Shown: positions 58,004 to 64,000 of the stretch, piece by piece | How positions within the stretch are numbered: the stretch's first letter is position 1 | Layout of the letters: every line of letters starts with the position of its first letter | DNA from: Nansenia antarctica | Lineage: Eukaryota; Chordata; Actinopteri; Argentiniformes; Microstomatidae | Assembly: GCA_963989245.1 (NCBI GenBank) | Contig: OZ022353.1 | Location: 25,990,024-26,054,023 of the forward strand | Direction of reading: 5' to 3' | Length of the DNA stretch: 64,000 nucleotides | The notes under the pieces: model-generated | Told to the model about the DNA's origin: nothing | Seen by the model: only the letters and a program-made list of their open reading frames with translations | Databases searched by the model: none | Translations under genes and position numbers: made by a program

Positions 58004-61000
58004 GTGTGCAGCCTTTTGCTCAAAAGTGATCAACGTTTCGTTTTCAGAGTCTCTTTTGACAATCTCTTCGAGAGCTGTTTTCAGTCATTAACAGAGCTGT
58101 TCTGAAAGTGTCCAAGCGGCCTGTTCTTAGAGTGGACTGTTTTTTGCATTCGTTCTCAAGTTATATCAAACTATCAAAGTGTTGTTTTCTGCCTTTCACG
58201 AGCACATTTTGACTTGTTGTTGAATAATCCTATAATGTTACTCTAAATGACAATCAGAGCAACTTGAATTGCGTGTGTGCAGCCTTTTGCTCAAAAGTAA
58301 TCAACGTTTCGTTTTCAGAGTCTCTTTTGACAATCACTTCGAGAGCTGTTTTCAGTCATTAATGGAGCTGTTCTGAAAGTGTCCAAGCGGCCTGTTCTTA
58401 GAGTGGACTGTTTTTTGCATTCGTTCTCAAGTTAAATCAAACTATCAAAGTGTTGTTTTCTGCCTTTCACGAGCACATTTTGACTTGTTGTTGAATAATC
58501 CTATAATGTTACTCTAAATGACAATCAGAGCAACTTGAATTGCGTGTGTGCAGCCTTTTGCTCAAAAGTAATCAACGTTTCGTTTTCAGAGTCTCTTTTG
58601 ACAATCTCTTCGAGAGCTGTTTTCAGTCATTAACAGAGCTGTTCTGAAAGTGTCCAAGCGGCCTGTTCTGAGAGTGGACTGTTTTTGCATTCGTTCTCAA
58701 GTTCTATCAGTGTTGTTTTCTGCTTTTCTGGAGCACATTTTGACTTGTTGCTGAATGCTCCTATAATGTAACTCTAAATGACAATCAGAGCAACTTGAAT
58801 TGCGTGTGTGCAGCCTTTTGCTCAAAAGTGATCAACGTTTCGTTTTCGGAGTCTCTTTTGACAATCTCTTCGAGAGCTGTTTTCAGTCATTAACAGAGCT
58901 GTTCTGAAAGTGTCCAAGCGGCCTGTTCTTAGAGTGGACTGTTTTTTGCATTCGTTCTCAAGTTATATCAAACTATCAAAGTGTTATTTTCTGCCTTTCA
59001 CGAGCACATTTTGACTTGTTGTTGAATAATCCTATAATGTAACTCTAAATGACAATCAGAGCAACTTGAATTGCGTGTGTGCAGCCTTTTGCTCAAAAGT
59101 GATCAACGTTTCGTTTTCAGAGTCTCTTTTGACAATCTCTTCGAGAGCTGTTTTCAGTCATTAACAGAGCTGTTCTGAAAGTGTCCAAGCGGCCTGTTCT
59201 GAGAGTGGACTGTTTTTTGCATTCGTTCTCAAGTTATATCAAACTATCAAAGTGTTGTTTTCTGCCTTTCACGAGCACATTTTGACTTGTTGTTGAATAA
59301 TCCTATAATGTAACTCTAAATTACAATCAGAGCAACTTGAATTGCGTGTGTGCAGCCTTTTGCTCAAAAGTGATCAACGTTTCGTTTTCGGAGTCTCTTT
59401 TGACAATCTCTTCGAGAGCTGTTTTCAGTCATTAACAGAGCTGTTCTGAAAGTGTCCAAGCGGCCTGTTCTTAGAGTGGACTGTTTTTTGCATTCGTTCT
59501 CAAGTTATATCAAACTATCAAAGTGTTATTTTCTGCCTTTCACGAGCACATTTTGACTTGTTGTTGAATAATCCTATAATGTAACTCTAAATGACAATCA
59601 GAGCAACTTGAATTGCGTGTGTGCAGCCTTTTGCTCAAAAGTGATCAACGTTTCGTTTTCAGAGTCTCTTTTGACAATCTCTTCGAGAGCTGTTTTCAGT
59701 CATTAACAGAGCTGTTCTGAAAGTGTCCAAGCGGCCTGTTCTGAGAGTGGACTGTTTTTTGCATTCGTTCTCAAGTTATATCAAACTATCAAAGTGTTGT
59801 TTTCTGCCTTTCACGAGCACATTTTGACTTGTTGTTGAATAATCCTATAATGTAACTCTAAATGACAATCAGAGCAACTTGAATTGCGTGTGTGCAGCCT
59901 TTTGCTCAAAAGTGATCAACGTTTCGTTTTCAGAGTCTCTTTTGACAATCTCTTCGAGAGCTGTTTTCAGTCATTAACAGAGCTGTTCTGAAAGTGTCCA
60001 AGCGGCCTGTTCTTAGAGTGGACTGTTTTTTGCATTCGTTCTCAAGTTATATCAAACTATCAAAGTGTTGTTTTCTGCCTTTCACGAGCACATTTTGACT
60101 TGTTGTTGAATAATCCTATAATGTAACTCTAAATGACAATCAGAGCAACTTGAATTGCGTGTGTGCAGCCTTTTGCTCAAAAGTGATCAACGTTTCGTTT
60201 TCAGAGTCTCTTTTGACAATCTCTTCGAGAGCTGTTTTCAGTCATTAACAGAGCTGTTCTGAAAGTGTCCAAGCGGCCTGTTCTTAGAGTGGACTGTTTT
60301 TTGCATTCGTTCTCAAGTTATATCAAACTATCAAAGTGTTGTTTTCTGCCTTTCACGAGCACATTTTGACTTGTTGTTGAATAATCCTATAATGTTACTC
60401 TAAATGACAATCAGAGCAACTTGAATTGCGTGTGTGCAGCCTTTTGCTCAAAAGTAATCAACGTTTCGTTTTCAGAGTCTCTTTTGACAATCACTTCGAG
60501 AGCTGTTTTCAGTCATTAATGGAGCTGTTCTGAAAGTGTCCAAGCGGCCTGTTCTTAGAGTGGACTGTTTTTTGCATTCGTTCTCAAGTTAAATCAAACT
60601 ATCAAAGTGTTGTTTTCTGCCTTTCACGAGCACATTTTGACTTGTTGTTGAATAATCCTATAATGTTACTCTAAATGACAATCAGAGCAACTTGAATTGC
60701 GTGTGTGCAGCCTTTTGCTCAAAAGTAATCAACGTTTCGTTTTCAGAGTCTCTTTTGACAATCTCTTCGAGAGCTGTTTTCAGTCATTAACAGAGCTGTT
60801 CTGAAAGTGTCCAAGCGGCCTGTTCTGAGAGTGGACTGTTTTTGCATTCGTTCTCAAGTTCTATCAGTGTTGTTTTCTGCTTTTCTGGAGCACATTTTGA
60901 CTTGTTGCTGAATGCTCCTATAATGTAACTCTAAATGACAATCAGAGCAACTTGAATTGCGTGTGTGCAGCCTTTTGCTCAAAAGTGATCAACGTTTCGT

Positions 61001-63985
61001 TTTCGGAGTCTCTTTTGACAATCTCTTCGAGAGCTGTTTTCAGTCATTAACAGAGCTGTTCTGAAAGTGTCCAAGCGGCCTGTTCTTAGAGTGGACTGTT
61101 TTTTGCATTCGTTCTCAAGTTATATCAAACTATCAAAGTGTTATTTTCTGCCTTTCACGAGCACATTTTGACTTGTTGTTGAATAATCCTATAATGTAAC
61201 TCTAAATGACAATCAGAGCAACTTGAATTGCGTGTGTGCAGCCTTTTGCTCAAAAGTGATCAACGTTTCGTTTTCAGAGTCTCTTTTGACAATCTCTTCG
61301 AGAGCTGTTTTCAGTCATTAACAGAGCTGTTCTGAAAGTGTCCAAGCGGCCTGTTCTGAGAGTGGACTGTTTTTTGCATTCGTTCTCAAGTTATATCAAA
61401 CTATCAAAGTGTTGTTTTCTGCCTTTCACGAGCACATTTTGACTTGTTGTTGAATAATCCTATAATGTAACTCTAAATGACAATCAGAGCAACTTGAATT
61501 GCGTGTGTGCAGCCTTTTGCTCAAAAGTGATCAACGTTTCGTTTTCAGAGTCTCTTTTGACAATCTCTTCGAGAGCTGTTTTCAGTCATTAACAGAGCTG
61601 TTCTGAAAGTGTCCAAGCGGCCTGTTCTTAGAGTGGACTGTTTTTTGCATTCGTTCTCAAGTTATATCAAACTATCAAAGTGTTGTTTTCTGCCTTTCAC
61701 GAGCACATTTTGACTTGTTGTTGAATAATCCTATAATGTAACTCTAAATGACAATCAGAGCAACTTGAATTGCGTGTGTGCAGCCTTTTGCTCAAAAGTG
61801 ATCAACGTTTCGTTTTCGGAGTCTCTTTTGACAATCTCTTCGAGAGCTGTTTTCAGTCATTAACAGAGCTGTTCTGAAAGTGTCCAAGCGGCCTGTTCTG
61901 AGAGTGGACTGTTTTTTGCATTCGTTCTCAAGTTATATCAAACTATCAAAGTGTTGTTTTCTGCCTTTCACGAGCACATTTTGACTTGTTGTTGAATAAT
62001 CCTATAATGTAACTCTAAATGACAATCAGAGCAACTTGAATTGCGTGTGTGCAGCCTTTTGCTCAAAAGTGATCAACGTTTCGTTTTCAGAGTCTCTTTT
62101 GACAATCTCTTCGAGAGCTGTTTTCAGTCATTAACAGAGCTGTTCTGAAAGTGTCCAAGCGGCCTGTTCTTAGAGTGGACTGTTTTTTGCATTCGTTCTC
62201 AAGTTATATCAAACTATCAAAGTGTTGTTTTCTGCCTTTCACGAGCACATTTTGACTTGTTGTTGAATAATCCTATAATGTAACTCTAAATGACAATCAG
62301 AGCAACTTGAATTGCGTGTGTGCAGCCTTTTGCTCAAAAGTGATCAACGTTTCGTTTTCGGAGTCTCTTTTGACAATCTCTTCGAGAGCTGTTTTCAGTC
62401 ATTAACAGAGCTGTTCTGAAAGTGTCCAAGCGGCCTGTTCTGAGAGTGGACTGTTTTTTGCATTCGTTCTCAAGTTATATCAAACTATCAAAGTGTTGTT
62501 TTCTGCCTTTCACGAGCACATTTTGACTTGTTGTTGAATAATCCTATAATGTAACTCTAAATGACAATCAGAGCAACTTGAATTGCGTGTGTGCAGCCTT
62601 TTGCTCAAAAGTGATCAACGTTTCGTTTTCGGAGTCTCTTTTGACAATCTCTTCGAGAGCTGTTTTCAGTCATTAACAGAGCTGTTCTGAAAGTGTCCAA
62701 GCGGCCTGTTCTGAGAGTGGACTGTTTTTTGCATTCGTTCTCAAGTTATATCAAACTATCAAAGTGTTGTTTTCTGCCTTTCACGAGCACATTTTGACTT
62801 GTTGTTGAATAATCCTATAATGTAACTCTAAATGACAATCAGAGCAACTTGAATTGCGTGTGTGCAGCCTTTTGCTCAAAAGTGATCAACGTTTCGTTTT
62901 CGGAGTCTCTTTTGACAATCTCTTCGAGAGCTGTTTTCAGTCATTAACAGAGCTGTTCTGAAAGTGTCCAAGCGGCCTGTTCTTAGAGTGGACTGTTTTT
63001 TGCATTCGTTCTCAAGTTATATCAAACTATCAAAGTGTTGTTTTCTGCCTTTCACGAGCACATTTTGACTTGTTGTTGAATAATCCTATAATGTAACTCT
63101 AAATGACAATCAGAGCAACTTGAATTGCGTGTGTGCTGCCTTTTGCTCAAAAGTGATCAACGTTTCGTTTTCAGAGTCTCTTTTGACAATCTCTTCGAGA
63201 GCTGTTTTCAGTCATTAACAGAGCTGTTCTGAAAGTGTCCAAGCGGCCTGTTCTTAGAGTGGACTGTTTTTTGCATTCGTTCTCAAGTTATATCAAACTA
63301 TCAAAGTGTTGTTTTCTGCCTTTCACGAGCACATTTTGACTTGTTGTTGAATAATCCTATAATGTAACTCTAAATGACAATCAGAGCAACTTGAATTGCG
63401 TGTGTGCAGCCTTTTGCTCAAAAGTGATCAACGTTTCGTTTTCGGAGTCTCTTTTGACAATCTCTTCGAGAGCTGTTTTCAGTCATTAACAGAGCTGTTC
63501 TGAAAGTGTCCAAGCGGCCTGTTCTGAGAGTGGACTGTTTTTTGCATTCGTTCTCAAGTTATATCAAACTATCAAAGTGTTGTTTTCTGCCTTTCACGAG
63601 CACATTTTGACTTGTTGTTGAATAATCCTATAATGTAACTCTAAATGACAATCAGAGCAACTTGAATTGCGTGTGTGCAGCCTTTTGCTCAAAAGTGATC
63701 AACGTTTCGTTTTCAGAGTCTCTTTTGACAATCTCTTCGAGAGCTGTTTTCAGTCATTAACAGAGCTGTTCTGAAAGTGTCCAAGCGGCCTGTTCTTAGA
63801 GTGGACTGTTTTTTGCATTCGTTCTCAAGTTATATCAAACTATCAAAGTGTTGTTTTCTGCCTTTCACGAGCACATTTTGACTTGTTGTTGAATAATCCT
63901 ATAATGTAACTCTAAATGACAATCAGAGCAACTTGAATTGCGTGTGTGCAGCCTTTTGCTCAAAAGTGATCAACGTTTCGTTTTC
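57462..63985 (+). repeat. Long-range duplicated segment, right copy (about 6.5 kb)
   Basis: Counterpart of 39111-45634. The monomer immediately left (57191; 43A/125G) differs from its positional partner (38840; 43G/125T) at bases 43 and 125, so the homology starts after about base 125 of that unit. On the right, base 63986 differs from 45635, either the segment edge or a single change; sequence beyond the window would decide. The two copies are separated by about 11.8 kb of related but differently ordered monomers. Confidence 0.87.
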
Positions 63986-64000
63986 GGAGTCTCTTTTGAC
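63944..64000 (+). repeat. Partial monomer at window end
   Basis: First 57 bp of the 238th monomer, of the 25G/43G class. The array continues unbroken past the window, so neither edge of the satellite is visible. Confidence 0.95.

Larger units (their letters stand above)
1..64000 (+). repeat. 271-bp satellite array, 237 full monomers, higher-order organised
   Basis: The entire window is a tandem array of one 271 bp unit, always in the same orientation. Monomers start at bases 1, 272, 543, 803, 1074, 1345 and so on to 63944. There are 211 long units (271 bp, six of them 270 or 272) and 26 short units of 260 bp; the lengths sum exactly to the window. Long monomers differ from one another mainly at about a dozen fixed positions. 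There is no unique DNA, transposon, inversion or gap of any size. This is known behaviour of eukaryotic centromeric or heterochromatic satellites. I infer that class and do not recognise the family. The unit is AT-rich, and stop codons interrupt all long reading frames. Strand is nominal, since no transcript is implied. Confidence 0.97.
33724..64000 (+). repeat. Right-hand domain: mixed HORs marked by 246T (aaattac)
   Basis: The G-to-T change at monomer base 246 appears at 33969, 37741, 38814, 40971, 48526, 49068, 50152, 53924, 56894 and 59322 and nowhere to the left. Each such monomer is followed by a 43G/125T unit, usually with 181A. S-to-S spacings from 33193 onward are 7, 7, 4, 8, 8, 14, 7, 13, 7, 11, 8 and 8 monomers. 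Units of W, 43A/125T and 43G/125G type fill the intervals. The domain is less regular than 22.9-32.6 kb but built from the same X-Y-S-Z-W cassettes. Confidence 0.88.

Noticed and set aside
1..64000. CRISPR array
   Set aside because: The repeats are 271 bp, contiguous and nearly identical throughout; there are no short repeats separated by unique spacers and no cas genes.
1..64000. Tandem rDNA, 5S, tRNA or histone gene array
   Set aside because: The unit is only 271 bp and contains no recognisable rRNA, tRNA or histone coding sequence; the box A/B resemblance is too weak to call a tRNA gene.

Overview
The whole 64 kb is one uninterrupted, head-to-tail satellite DNA array. I find no credible gene, RNA gene, mobile element or unique sequence on either strand. 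The basic unit is 271 bp. The window holds 237 complete monomers plus 57 bp of a 238th. The count closes exactly: 237 x 271, minus 26 x 11 for 26 short (260 bp) monomers, plus a net 2 bp from six single-base indels, gives 63,943; the last partial unit starts at 63,944. All units face the same way.

An array this long, this homogeneous and free of genes points to a eukaryotic centromeric, pericentromeric or other heterochromatic satellite read through by long-read assembly. I do not recognise the family and cannot name the organism. An animal is my best guess, and it is only a guess. No CENP-B box was seen.

The information lies in which monomer variants sit next to which. With each monomer numbered from its 'gtgtgcagc' (base 1 of the window is monomer base 1), the diagnostic positions are: 7 and 10 (cagcc, cagct, ctgcc, cggcc, ccgcc), 6 (gaagcc), 25 (G/A, gains or loses GATC), 43 (A/G), 62 (T/A), 89-90 (CA/TG), 95 (T/C), 125 (T/G), 161 (T/A), 181 (G/A), 236 (A/T), 246 (G/T), and the short-form block at about 140-225. 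These define monomer types. 'X' (43A,125T,236T) precedes 'Y' (25A,62A,89-90TG,161A,236T). Y precedes the short 'S' monomer (260 bp). S precedes 'Z' (43G,125T,181A), which precedes 'W' (43A,125G). The X-Y-S-Z-W cassette recurs across most of the window, separated by variable numbers of filler monomers, and forms higher-order repeats (HORs).

Layout: 1-3230, two S-containing blocks with 'cagct' monomers. 3231-8922, an S-free tract of 21 monomers containing a six-monomer block that is repeated three times in the window. 7297-16466, a 17-monomer (4585 bp) unit present as two nearly perfect tandem copies. 14851-22667, a 15-monomer (4044 bp) register. 20782-24553, a tandemly doubled 7-monomer (1886 bp) block. 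22939-32650, a regular 9-monomer (2428 bp) HOR ending in a duplicated dimer. 33724-64000, mixed 4- to 14-monomer HORs marked by a derived G-to-T change at position 246 that is absent from the left half, with long-range copies at offsets of 2970, 5398 and 18,351 bp. Private substitutions are few (about a dozen noted), while shared variants travel in multi-monomer blocks. Evolution here has been mainly by recent copying of large multi-monomer segments rather than by drift of individual monomers.
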